This document shows, piece by piece, positions 11,960 through 23,683 of a DNA stretch of 64,000 bases. Below the pieces are notes generated by a model. That model saw only the letters and a program-made list of their open reading frames with translations. It was not told the DNA's origin and did no database searches. Each line of letters opens with the position of its first letter. The first letter of the stretch is position 1. Source of the DNA: Apus apus (lineage: Eukaryota; Chordata; Aves; Apodiformes; Apodidae); the NCBI RefSeq assembly GCF_020740795.1, contig NC_067287.1:12105501-12169500 (forward strand). Direction: 5' to 3'. The position numbers and the translations under genes are program-made.

Positions 11960-14900
11960 GGTGCATTTGGACACCCGTGGAGAGATGTCCACTCTGCTAA
12001 AAGCAGTGGTGGTGAGGAAGGAGCCCTTTCCAGCACAAATATATTATTTATTTCTGGGAGCTAGAATTTTACCTGTACCTCATGCCCCGTGGCAGCCATA
12101 GCAGCAGATCTGCCAAAGTCATCTTTGTGGAGAAGTTTTGAAATAGCAGGAAGCTTTTATCCAGAGCAAAACCTTTGTCATAAAACTTCAGAAAATTAAT
12201 TTCTTTTTGAATGGGTCCCCTGGGGCCTCAAAAATAAATATCTGAGGATTCATGTAGTAGGAAAAGTCAATAAAAATCTTTGAAGCAAATGGGCTATTGA
12301 GGAATTATACGTGGAAATGAATGGATGGATTCTTCTGCAAATCTCTTCATAGAGGTACCTTGACATAATGAAGACACACTAGGTGCATTAGTAAAAATCC
12401 TCTTTTTAATAACTCCTATACCTTATGGTTTTCCTAAAGTGACAGTTTACCAGATGGAAAATCCACTTAAAGATTTGTATCTAGAAAGGAGGCTGGAGGC
12501 ATTCAGCAGGAAGGGGCTAGCTCTCTATCCCATCCCTGGGATGTGGGATGCCATACCTGCCTGCATAACATTCCAGAACAGCGAAACCTTCCTTTCCCTA
12601 GTGAGAGGGGGTCAACAGATGATCTGGGGTCCACAGCCAACTCTCTGGTCACTAAATGTAGGGAGAAGAACACAACATATGGAAATACTGTGGTTCCTGG
12701 ATGGGGCAACACCAGACACATCCCCCATGGAGAACCTGATGGCCAGAGAACACACCAGACCATCCTCTCACTGTCCCAGTGGCCAGGCATGGTCTGCAGA
12801 GGTGACTGTGGGTCCCTGGGGACCCCCTGTCCTTGGAGCAAGGCTGCTCCCTCCCCATCACCCTCCCCACGTCCAAACCAGCAGGATAAATCCGTTCCCA
12901 GTTCCCAGCACTTGTTCTGCAGCTTGTAATGGTGTTTGCCAGCCCTGGCAGGGAGTTTTTTCATGTCCCCCCTGAAGAACACGAGCCCAGGTAGTTTTAC
13001 ATTAGTGCCGAGCTCTGCTGCAGAAACATCACTCCCTGCTTTAATTATTATCGATTTTCATTTTTCCAAGGAAATGTTGGGCCTCTCTCAACCCCCCACT
13101 GCTGACTCCAGAGATCTGGGAAGGATTTTGGCTGAGCCAGCATTTCTCTTGCAAATCTAAATATTTATGGTACAGCTGTGTAAACAGCCAAAACTCAAAG
13201 GGGGTTTATTTTTAGCCTTCTTGAATTGCAGCAAGGGATTAAGACGGACAAGTGGTGCAAACTCTGACATCTTCTGTGGCCATTTATCACACACTGTTGC
13301 TCAGAACCCCTCCAGCCTCCTTTCTGAAGGTGTTCCACTCTATTCATTTCTATGGTGAATCCAGATGGATAGGAATTAGATGGTCGTTACTTTATGTTAC
13401 ATCGTTTATCCGGACGCCAAAGGAACATCTGCTTGAATGCAGTGGTTTACAATCATACAACATTAAAAGGAAAAAGAAAAAGCAGCCTGTTGTTAAACAT
13501 GGTGTTGAGGAGGGAAAATAGTTATTCCTTAGTGTGTACCCAAAGAATATGTTACCAATCTTAGCATGACCCTACGCAGACTCTTCCCACTGAGAAATGG
13601 CTACACAGTCTTTACTCAACGTGGAGCGAAAAGGGCATTTTGTTTACGAGAGCTGAGCTACAGCTTATGTTATGCACAACCTGCTGCTCAAAGCCTGGGT
13701 GGGAGCTTGTACCTGCCTCATGAGGTGTCAGAGAGATTGCAGCCCCCTCCCTGATTTTGGCCAGGGTCTCCCTGCAAGGTACATAAGGGTTTTAAATGCG
13801 TTCGTGTGCAGCTTCTCTGTGGAGTCGCTCGCAGCGCTGTCCAGCTGCTGGCAGACACAGCTGCTGCTGGGAGGAAGCCTGAGGAGATGGGAATTGCAGG
13901 GGATGAGCAGCTTGAGTTAAACACAGTTCAAAATAGATAATGAAAACAAAATAATTCTCTTTTTTTATCCCCTCAGGTTGCAGCGAGAAAAGCTGCACCT
14001 TCTCCTTTGCCTCCAGGTGCACACAGGGCTTCCAGGACCCTTGCAGTGGCCAGGGTCTCTGAGCCCATAGCCCCAGGCTGGGCTTTGCTGGGGTTTTAAC
14101 TCCAAGGCTTCCTCTGAGTGGTGAAAATGGCTTGGTCTGTCTCCCTCCTGACGGGGGACAAGTGGGGCATCTCCAAACCAGCCTTGGCCCCACCATAGAG
14201 CTTATGGGGGGTAACCAGGGGAGCAGCAGGAAAGCACCATGTCCCAAACCCTCCCACCACTGCTGTGTTCCCCAGACGAGTACTTGGCAATATCTCACTT
14301 GAACAGCTCCATGGGGAAGGGGGATGCAAAAGCCCAATTATGGGTTTTCCCTAAATAAACACTTCACTTCTGAGCAGTGCTGCTGGTGCTGGTTCCTTGC
14401 CTGGGCAACAAATTGCTTCCTCTAATTAACAGCCCCGTTGGTTGGTGGTGTCTCTGGGAGGGACATGGTGTGGGAGCCCCGGGCTCGCTGGGGTGGCAGG
14501 GGTAGATGTGGAGAGGTGTGGGTGTTGCTGTCCTGCTCATGGGGGTTACCCCCAAACCCCTGTGGAGCAACCCAGGAGCATCCTTGCCCAGCTGGGCAGC
14601 AGGACCTCTGTGAGTCCCAGCACAACAGCCAGCACATTTCCCCAGGGCCCACTGGGAGCTTTAGCCTGGAAGTGACCCACCACAACAAAACAGGGGGGCA
14701 ACTCCCCTGGAAAAATCTTCACTAGAAGAAAATTAATGGAAAAATTTCCAGAAAAGCAGCTATTTTGGAAGAGTAGCACCCACCCAAGTGGAAAATTATG
14801 AAGATCAAAGGAGGCTCAGATGTGAGTCCTCAAAAGCATTTCCTGCTTGGTCTTCAGTATTTTGGAGCCTCAGTCACCTTGAACAGGGGCAGATCATCTG

Positions 14901-17900
14901 GCTCAGCCCACACATGTTCTCGAGCCTTTTGACAGAAGTTATTTAAAACAAGAGACATGCTTCCAGTACCATGCAGGAACAGAGCTCAAATTTCAAGCCA
15001 AGGAGGCCTTGTACCATTGGGGGTTCATCTGACATGGTTAATATCAGGGAAACAATTTCTCATGGGGTAACATTCCCAGAAAGATAGGATTTACATTTTC
15101 ACGTGCAAAAGAAAAGCTGCAGACTGGAGCCTCAGTTTTCTTATTGCAGCTTGCAAACTGCTGCTGGGGAAAGAACTCAAACCAGCTCCTTTATGCTCTG
15201 CCACTTAATTAATTTTAAGCACTTTCCAGTAAAATACAGTTTGGCCCAACTTCTACAAATGAGACGACAGAGCAGTGAAAACGCCCGGCTCACTCGGCTG
15301 TGCTGCACACCCCAAATATGCTGCAGCCAGACGTGGGAGTCTTTCTGCCTGAACATTAAACAAGGAATTGGAAGGTTATTCAAGGCTCCTAAAATTAAGA
15401 GTCTAAATCCATTTACATTTACAAACTCTGTAATTAAATAATAAAGCCAAGTATTACAGCTTGCGCTCCAAATGTGAATTCATTTTCTAAAGACCATACA
15501 TCTAAAAGTACATTACAGCCCCTTATTTGTTCAGCCCCTGCTTGCAAGAAGGAAAATAATGCATGGAGAGGAAGGAACTAAATCCCCGAGTCCCAGAGCC
15601 ACTGCAGGTCCCTTCTGCTTTAGTCCAGGCAGGCTTGGCCAGGCTTTTCCTCCCGAAGCTGTTGAGATGCCTGTGGCAGCACAAGCATCTTCCTCCCCTG
15701 TGGGCAGGTGAGCTGGTACTGGATCTCATGCCATGTCCAACCTGCTCCTGCCAAAATCCTCTGCCACAGCTCATCCCAGCTGCATAACCTGCCCCAAGTT
15801 GATGGCTCAGGGATGCTTGCTCTGTCCCATCACACGGACTCTCGTGCCAAAACAGAGCAAAGACCTGGCTGCTTGTCCCTCCTCTGCACCCTGTGCTGGC
15901 CTTGGCTCCTCTCTGCGGGGCCATGCAGGGCTCCAGACACCTCAGCCACCCCAGGCAGTCTCTGTCCTCCCAGCCTTTGAGCATGGTGACAGCAGCACAG
16001 CCACTAAGCTGCTCTTTCAGTTGCAGTCTCAGCAAAGAAATAAAGGGAGAAACATGGGGGATAAAAGCAGTAAGTACTGCACAGCTGCTGTGCTTTACAT
16101 CTCCCATGGTGATAAAACCAAATTGCAGCCTGTGTGCAATGTGGCCAAGTCTGGGGAGAGGGAAGGGCTGGGGTTGTTCCATTCTGTGATTTTTTTAATG
16201 GAGTATTTGCATTATTTCCTCCTGGCATGTCCTTGGTCTGCTCATCCCTGTGCCACCACCACCAAGGGTCCCACTGATGCACAGTGAGGGCTTGCAGCAG
16301 GGCACGTAAACAGCTCTGGGAACCTTCCAGGTTTGGAGTCTCTCTCACCCGTCACCTCAGCATCAGTTACAGCTGCATAAATATCTAGAGGCCTCATGTA
16401 CATGTGTGCAATATTCTGCAGCAAAGTTCCTCCCAGCATAGTGGGGAGGGAACACTAACTCATCCCAGTGACATGCTGGGGCCCCAGTGACTGTCACCTG
16501 CCCCTGTCCCCTCCTTTCCATCCCCAAGGGAAAGGCAAAACACCCAAAATCCTTATGCCTCCATGTCAAGGTCACGTAAACTCATCTGTCAGTCCTTTCC
16601 CTTTTATTTTTCATCCTGCTGAGCTGCTGGAGTGGCACTGGCAGTTCCACCACCCAGAGCCTCTCCTCCAGCTCTCCACTGATTTTAAGCTCTGTGAGGC
16701 AGAGCAGAGTGCCCTTAAAATTATACACATCAATTATTACTGCAGAGTTTTCATGCCACACAGGGGCACAATAGGCAATGCAAATAGGACAAATAAAGTG
16801 TTTGATATTTAATGATCCCACACTGGATGGGGAAGTTGTGCTCTTGAGCAGGAGTTGCTCTCTCAAGCTGGTGCAATGCAGAAGGACCCGTGTCTTTCAT
16901 CACTAATTGAGGCCTAATAATTTTCCTTTATCATCTGAAATGAAAACAAAGGATTTTAGGGATGTTTCATTGTGGCTCTGTGGCTCCTTCTGTTCATTTA
17001 TTTTTCCCCATATTAAAAGCTGTGCTTTGACTTTTTCTTCTGAACCCACTCCTCTCTGATGTTGCCACTGCTTTTGTAGCTCTGTCCCTTTGCCTCTGAC
17101 AGCCCCAAAGCAAGGGCCCTGGCTCACGGAGCCTCTGCCAGTGAAGGCACCTGGACCCTCCCCATTAGCCACTGCATCCTCCAAAAACTGGAAATTGGGG
17201 TTAACTGGAAATCAACAGGAAAACTGGCTTCTGAAGGAGAAATCTAGACTCTGGGTGCATGTGAGCTGGTGGTAATGGAGCCATGCTCCTGCTGGGCCTC
17301 AGCATCCTCCTGTGTCATCCACAGGTCCTGGCTCTCACAAGAATGGCAGCTCCACTTCCAGCCTGACTACCAGCTGCCAGATGCAGCTTGGATATGGACA
17401 TGGAAATCACATGCCATGATTGTTGCTGAGCATACGTGGCTGCCCCATTCCCACTGGAAAGGCTGAGGATGGATTTGGTCCTTCCAAGTGCCACCTCTCA
17501 CACACCGACATTGACACCAAGTTCAGAGCTGGGGTGGTGGTGGGATCTCAGGGGGTTAAAAGCAGCACTGAAGGGCAGTTGGAGGGTGCCAAAACATGAG
17601 GCTGGGTGTTGTGAGGAGCATGGTTGATTCCCACCTCACTCACCCCCAGGAACCCACTGGCCACTGCACAGAGCTGCAGACTCCCATCATTTTTTTCTAA
17701 GTATTCCTCATGTCCTTCAATGCCATTAATCATATTATTTCAATTAACAGACCTGAGCCATTGAACAGACCTATTCTGTGCTAATATGTTACTAATTGGG
17801 TCAGGTTGGATGGCAACAATATTGAGTGTTATGCAGCTCTGAGCTTTCATCTTCTGGTCCAGGATCATTTCATTTATCTAATCACCTCCCTGATGCCCCA

Positions 17901-18399
17901 GCGGGCCCATTTGCTTTTTCCCTCTCCACCCACCTTTGAGGTATTCCAATACCTTCTCTGCATTGTCTGGTATCACCTCCACACTGAAGAGAGTCATATC
18001 TAATTTACGGTACTCTACTTTCCCCCAAAAAAATCAATTACTGTTTACATTACTATCCTCCAATCCCTATTTTAAAGTAATTCATGGTGGGGCCAATGCT
18101 ATTAATTTTATTAAGCCATTATTAGTGGGCAGATATTATTCTGCTCCATTGATCCTAAGTTGATGCAATTACCACTTACAAAGCTAGCACTGTATGTCTG
18201 AAAATTTCAATTCTGTTTGCAACCTGAAGCTGTACATAAAAACCGTGCCAAGCCAGATGCTGCTGGTGGAAATCAGGGAAAGCTGATTCAAAACAAAGAG
18301 CTGCCCAAATTTTATAACTTAAATCCTTTTAAAGTGGAAGTAGTGATATCAGCCTGGACCCCAGCCATTCCCAAACACCCCATGCCAAAGGCAGAGACC
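11960..18399. other. Gene-free stretch between CR1 copies
   Basis: No coding exon was recognised. The longest open frames (minus 15523-16182, plus 15733-16287, minus 13792-14337) overlap each other on opposite strands and lack domains. Repeat-free AT-rich blocks at 13370-13640, 15180-15540 and 17700-18210 are candidates for conserved non-coding sequence. Confidence 0.5.
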
Positions 18400-19114
18400 C
18401 TGGAGCCCAGGCATCAATATGGGTTAGAGGTGCTGGAAAGCAGCTCCAAGGGGATGGATCTGGGAGTCCTGGTGGATAGTATATTATCCATGAGCCAACC
18501 ATGTGCCCTTGCTGCCAACAAGGCCAATGGAATCCTGGGGTGCATAAGGAAGAGTGTGGCCAGTAGGTCAAGAGAGGCCCTTCCCTCCCTCTACTCTGCC
18601 CTGGTGAGGCCACATCTGGAATATTGAGTCCAGTTCTGGGCTCCACAGACTGAGAGACAGGGAACTACTACAGAGAGTCCAGCAGAAGGCAACAAAGATG
18701 ACTGGGGGATTGGAGCATCTCCCTTATGAGAGAGCTGGGACTCTTCAGCCTGGAGAAGAGAAGGCTGAGGGGAGACCTTATTAATGCCTACAAGTATCTA
18801 CAGGGTGGGTGCAGGGAGGATGGAGCCAGACTCTTTTCAGTAGTTCCCAGTGATAGGACAAGGGGCAACAGGCACAAGCTGGAACATGGGAAGTTCCATT
18901 TAAATATGAGGAAAAACTTCTTTACTATGAGGGTTACAGAGCACTGGAACAGGCTGCCCAGGGAGGTTGTGGAGTGTCCTTCTCTGGACATGTTCAAGGC
19001 CCACCTGGATGCAGTCCTGGGTCATGTGCTCCAGGGGATCCTGCTCTAGTGGTGGATTTGACTAGATGATCTCCAGAGGTTGCCTCCAACTCTGACAATA
19101 CTGTGATTCTGTGA
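18400..19114 (+). mobile_element. CR1 LINE 3' fragment with broken ORF2 end
   Basis: About 715 bp of CR1 carrying the C-terminal part of ORF2 (reverse transcriptase side) and the 3' UTR. Recognisable pieces are LGVLVDSILSMSQPCALAA, KANGILGCIRKS, REALPSLYSALVRPHLEY, then after disruption [19 protein letters not shown] and [12 protein letters not shown]. The frame is broken by a TGA at 18625-18627, where other CR1 copies have cysteine, and by a frameshift near 18725. The 3' end is gactagatgatctccagagg ... gtgattctgtg. It is an inactive, 5'-truncated copy. Confidence 0.95.
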
Positions 19115-19700
19115 AACACACTGAGATACTCTCTTCAAGCCTCCTGAGCCCTGTAGTTCATAAAAAACCTCATCATTGTGGATTACCAGTTAACTGAAAC
19201 ATCCTCTGATGTGAATGGGAAATTTTACAGATGAAACTAAGTTTAACTCTATCTGTACAGATAATAAGCCAAAAGCCAAAACAGGCTCACGTCCAGCTGA
19301 GTGTGCATTTCACTCTGTTTGAAGAGGATTAATTTCAGCCAGAGGCCTCAGATCTCCTTTTCCTCTTCTCTGTGTAAAAAAATTAATAGCAGAGCGGTGT
19401 AGGAAAACTGAGTGAGACAAAATGGTGCAAATCACCTGAGTCTTAGACATCTCCAGGAAATCCAACAGTACAGAGTGACTCTCCGATCATCAGAGGTGTG
19501 AGGGGTCCTGCAGGGCAGGAGGGTACAGGAATCCCCTTTGGTGATGTTCACCCTGTTGAGTGGCTGTGTGGGTGTCCAGTGTGGCTCACAAGGCATAAAA
19601 CTTCTTTTTAGTCAGCAGAAACTAAAAACTGCAATTTCAAATAAAAATATGGGATCATGCTTTAAAAGCTTGGAAAAAACTCAACACATTAGCTGAACCA

Positions 19701-19764
19701 AGGGGGGTTGGACTAGATGATCTTTCGAGGTCCCTTCCAGCCCCTAGGATTCTGTGATTCTGTG
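19701..19764 (+). mobile_element. Very short CR1 3' tail
   Basis: Only 64 bp of CR1: ggttggactagatgatct, cgaggtcccttccagcccct, then attctgtgattctgtg. It is nearly identical to the end of the copy at 11800-11959 and lies about 590 bp after the copy ending at 19114. Extreme 5' truncation is typical of CR1. Confidence 0.93.
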
Positions 19765-19890
19765 ACCATGGCCAGAAATGAGCTCTGTATTTATTTGTAA
19801 GTCAGTAATAACCTGCCACAGAAGGAACAGCATAAACCAGAGAAAAGACAGACAGTTCCTGCCCTGGGATCTTGCCCTCTAAATAAAAGG

Positions 19891-19927
19891 TGATGGATGG
19901 ATAGGTGGATGGACAGATGGAGATGGT
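19891..19927 (+). repeat. Imperfect (GGAT)n tract
   Basis: tgatggatggataggtggat followed by ggacagatgg: a short degenerate GGAT microsatellite between two CR1 fragments. Confidence 0.75.
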
Positions 19928-20165
19928 GGAGAAGAGTGAGCCAAGGAGAAGACAGGAGCCATCCCAACAGGCTACAGGACCAGAAACCTCACCGTCCTTG
20001 AGCTGATGATAGACAAAGGTCTTGAAGGAAAACCAAACAGGAGGAAACAGAGTCCCTAGGAGGCCTGGCTAAATGGGACCAGTAGCCTTTGGAGTACATA
20101 CTACTGGAAAGGGACCCTTTTTCAGCTAATATTTATTTTGGAGTGACAGATGCATTCGCTTGGGA

Positions 20166-20688
20166 CACAGAATTTTTTGAGTTGGAAGAGACCTTAAAGA
20201 TCATCGAGTTCCAACTCCCTTGCATGGGCAGGGACACCTTCCACTACAACAGGTTGCTCAGAGCCCCATCCAACCTGCCCTTGAACACCTCCAGGGATGG
20301 AGCCCCCACAGCATCTCTGAGCAGCCTGTTCCAGGGTTTCACCACCCTTACACTGAAGAATTTACGCCTGATCTCTGACCTAAATCTCTCTTATTTCAGC
20401 TTGAAACCATTACCCCTTATCCTTTCACTGCAAGCCCCTGTAAAAAGACTCTCCCCACCCTTCCTGTAGGCCCCCTTCAGGTACTGGAAGGGCACTATGA
20501 GGTCCCCCCAGAGCCTCTCTTTGTCAGACTGAACAACCCCAACTCCCTCAGCCTGTCCTCATAAGAGAGGTGCTCCAGCCTTCGGATCATTTTCATGGTC
20601 CTTCTCTGGACACATTCCAACAGGTGCACATCTTTCTTGAGCTGGAGGCACCAGAGGTGGACAGTATTCTAGGTGAGAATCTCCCCAG
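20166..20688 (-). mobile_element. CR1 LINE 3' fragment, reverse orientation
   Basis: About 520 bp of CR1 on the minus strand. The 3' tail lies at the left (cacagaattttttgagttgg, gaccttaaagatcatcgag) and the 5'-truncated end at about 20688. It reads back through the C-terminal ORF2 region (gagcacctctcttatgagga on the minus strand). It belongs to a different CR1 subfamily from the three plus-strand copies, since the tail lacks the tandem attctgtg repeat. Confidence 0.92.
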
Positions 20689-20827
20689 TGAAAAGTTATC
20701 ATGAAACTGCTGGTTCCTCGTGACTGGTTAAAGCTATGGAGAGGGAGATTGATTTATGGGACCTACCACACTCAGCTAAAATGGTTGTTCGATGTTATAA
20801 ACCAGCAGCCTTCTCCCCCATGAAAAA

Positions 20828-20845
20828 CAAATAAATAAATAAATT
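20828..20845 (+). repeat. (AAAT)n microsatellite
   Basis: A short run of about four AAAT units just after the minus-strand CR1 copy. Confidence 0.75.
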
Positions 20846-23624
20846 ACACACTTCTCACCACAATGGAAAGATGTTCTGGCAGCTGGGAAGCTCTGCAGGG
20901 TGTCTGCATGGTGCTGTGGGAGGATCTGTGCTGGGGCCTCATGAGCTGCCCCACAGTTGGGATGTGGGAGCAGAATCCATGCTGTTCTGCTGGATGCCCT
21001 TTGCTCCTCGTCCTGGCTCCCAGCAGGCTCAGCCACTGAAGTTCACTGGGAAGGACAGTGGTGGGAGCATCCTGGAGTCCACCTGCTCCCTCTGGCTGGG
21101 GAACAGCAGGGCACATACCTCACGAGGTGCTTGAGGGATGGAAGAGAAGGACACAGGGACTTCCCAGACCCAACCATTCTTACCCTGGTCATGAACAAAG
21201 CTGTTCGCAACGTCATGCTGAAATAGTTCAGATTCATGAGTGGTTTTGCTATCAATAGGGATATTTCTTAGTATTTCCTCTCCCTTATACTTTTAAACTA
21301 TTTGAAGTATGCCAGGGTGTTTTTTTAATCTGTTTGGAGAGTGGAGGACTGGGTTAAATATTCCTCTCCCTGCAGGAACCAGGCTATCAGGGGCGGAACA
21401 GTGTGACCTGTTTGCTGTAGAGGTTTGGGGAGCTCAGAGCATGGTCAGAGCCTGCAAACAGCTCTCTCCAGGCAGACCAGGGGCACATTAGAGTGTTGCC
21501 TGTCCCCAGTGCTTGACACCCTTTACCAGGGGGTATATTGTAAGCAAGAGCCCTCCCCTGCCACCCCATCCAGGCTGCTCAGAGTTCCTTGTTGGAAACT
21601 GGGATAGGGTTTGGCTCATCAGCATATTGGGATCTGTTTTATTTTATCTGCCTGCACAAGCCTGTGTGCAGGGGTAGATCAGATTAACATGGCTGATGAA
21701 AAACATCTTCCTCTTTATACCCTCTGACAGCAACAATCCTTTATCAACAGTCTGAAGACAAAATTTTCTCAGCTGTAAGTTTTCTGCCTTGAGGGTTCAT
21801 TTTTTTTTTTATCCAGTAGAAGTTTTCTGTATTTTCTTCAAGAAAATAAAAACATTTTGATGGGAGATTTTTCAGCCATCCTTAAGCATTAGACATGGTG
21901 GCAGCCAGACAGGCCTGGCACATCAACATCTGCTCCTTCTCACTGGATTAAATTTAGTATCTGATGTATGAGCACTAACCCTCTCTCGTAGCTCCACTGG
22001 GGTCAGCTCAATGAGACATACCTGGCTTGGAGAGAAGAAATTTAACTCCTTTTCTGAGGGATTCCAAATGCTTTTCCAGAATGACACTCTCATCATTTTA
22101 TCCCCTTTTACAAAGCTAAATTCATAATGCACTCCAGTGAGGCTTTGGGGAGGACAGTGTAATAAATTGCAGCTCAGTGAATCTGCCACTCAGTGCTGCT
22201 AATATACTGCATTTATCCTCCCTGCTGCAGGGGCTGTGGCAGTGAGAGTAGGAGAGAAGGAGGAAAGTAATTACTTCCTGCTCAGCTTGTCACCAAATCC
22301 CTTCATCAGCCCTCTCATGTCTCTCCCAGCCGTGTTAGTGACCTGCCATGCTCCACTATGCAGAGGCTGGCTTCATCAGTGCTGGTGTTACTGGGCCATG
22401 GGGATGGGGTTGGGTACCACAGGCACTGGGAGCCCCCTGGGTCCCCAGCACACCCCAGGCTGTCCCACTTGTGTGCACCAGGTCCCATCAGTCCAAATGG
22501 CTGCTGACTGAATGCTGCTAAAATCCCCTGGTGGGGATTCATTTCAGCAGGGAAGTCTTATCCCAAAAGCAGCCCCAGTGTCGAGTGAGTGGGAAGAGGA
22601 GGAGTCTTCTCCAGGTGTATTTTTTTTTAAGTTCCCTTCAAAAGTTACAGATGTGAATGAGCTCAATGTTCAAGTCTCTCTCTCCCAGAGACTACTCGAG
22701 CTCCCCAGCCTCATCCAGCTATGTGGATCAGCCAGACTTTGAGTTAAAAGCAGAAATATTGAGCCTTGAAATGAACCCAGAATGAGGCAAATTTGCAGGT
22801 TGGTGCTAAGATTCCCAGGAGCAGCAGCATCTTCCTGAGACATGAAAATAGTTGGGATATCAGAAGCCCTTACCTGGGGCATGTATTAAATTGAAGACAA
22901 ATATTTTTACCCATCCTGATGGGACATTTTACCCTTTCTATTCAAGAGACCAGCAGCAGGGGACATTTTCCTCTGGGGAGATGGTGGACCTGGGGACCAC
23001 TGGTGATACAGTGAAGGTATCCCAGTTAACTGTCCTGGCATTGCTGTCGCAGAGGTGTCATGCACTGAAACCAACCTGCCATGTGAGAAATTTGATGCAC
23101 TTCACACTGAAATTGATGCATCACCTTTGGAATGAAATATATCACCTCTTCTGTCACACTCCATATACCGAATCAGAGTCACCACCTAGTGAATTAAAAA
23201 CTTCACATGCAGTTCACATCACATCATAAATCAGGCCAAAATAGAATTAAGTGCATTGTATGCTAAGAACTCATTCATCATCCCATAAATTAAACATGGG
23301 ACAAGCCTTGCAGGCTGGATGTGCCCAGATAAAGCCTGCAGAGTCCACTGGGGAAAGCATGACACCATTGAAGTCACTGAGGGCTCAGCCATTAATTTAA
23401 TTTTTTCAGTGCCCGGATCTACCATGTACTGCACCCAGCTCTGTCCTGGACCAACCTAAAACTTGGGTACACAGCAACTTCTGCTGTTAGTGACTCTCCT
23501 GTTGAACCACCCACACTCCCCACTTGGAGGTTTAGGCAAGAGCCTGGAGGAGAGAAGCAAATTGTCCCTGCTCCTGCAAAGAGGAAAAGCAGCAGGAGTC
23601 TTTGCACTCCTCGCTGGCAGCTGG

Positions 23625-23683
23625 CACACAACACCACAAACACACAGCACCACAAACACACAACACCACAAACACACAGCACC
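23625..23683 (+). repeat. 16-bp minisatellite, about 3.6 units
   Basis: Unit acaacaccacaaacac repeats at 16-bp spacing from 23628. The fourth base alternates A, G, A, G between successive units, so the array is better seen as a 32-bp doublet. Spacers are absent, so this is a tandem repeat and not a CRISPR array. Confidence 0.9.

Noticed and set aside
15523..16182. 219-codon minus-strand open frame
   Set aside because: It is opposed by a 184-codon plus-strand frame over the same DNA; neither shows a domain or splice context.
18217..18627. 136-codon plus-strand open frame as a host gene
   Set aside because: From about 18400 it is the CR1 ORF2 C-terminal region; the upstream part is unrelated read-through.
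20089..20469. 126-codon plus-strand open frame
   Set aside because: It is the antisense of a minus-strand CR1 copy.
23625..23683. Regular repeats that could suggest a CRISPR array
   Set aside because: Units are directly adjacent with no spacers, in vertebrate DNA: an ordinary minisatellite.
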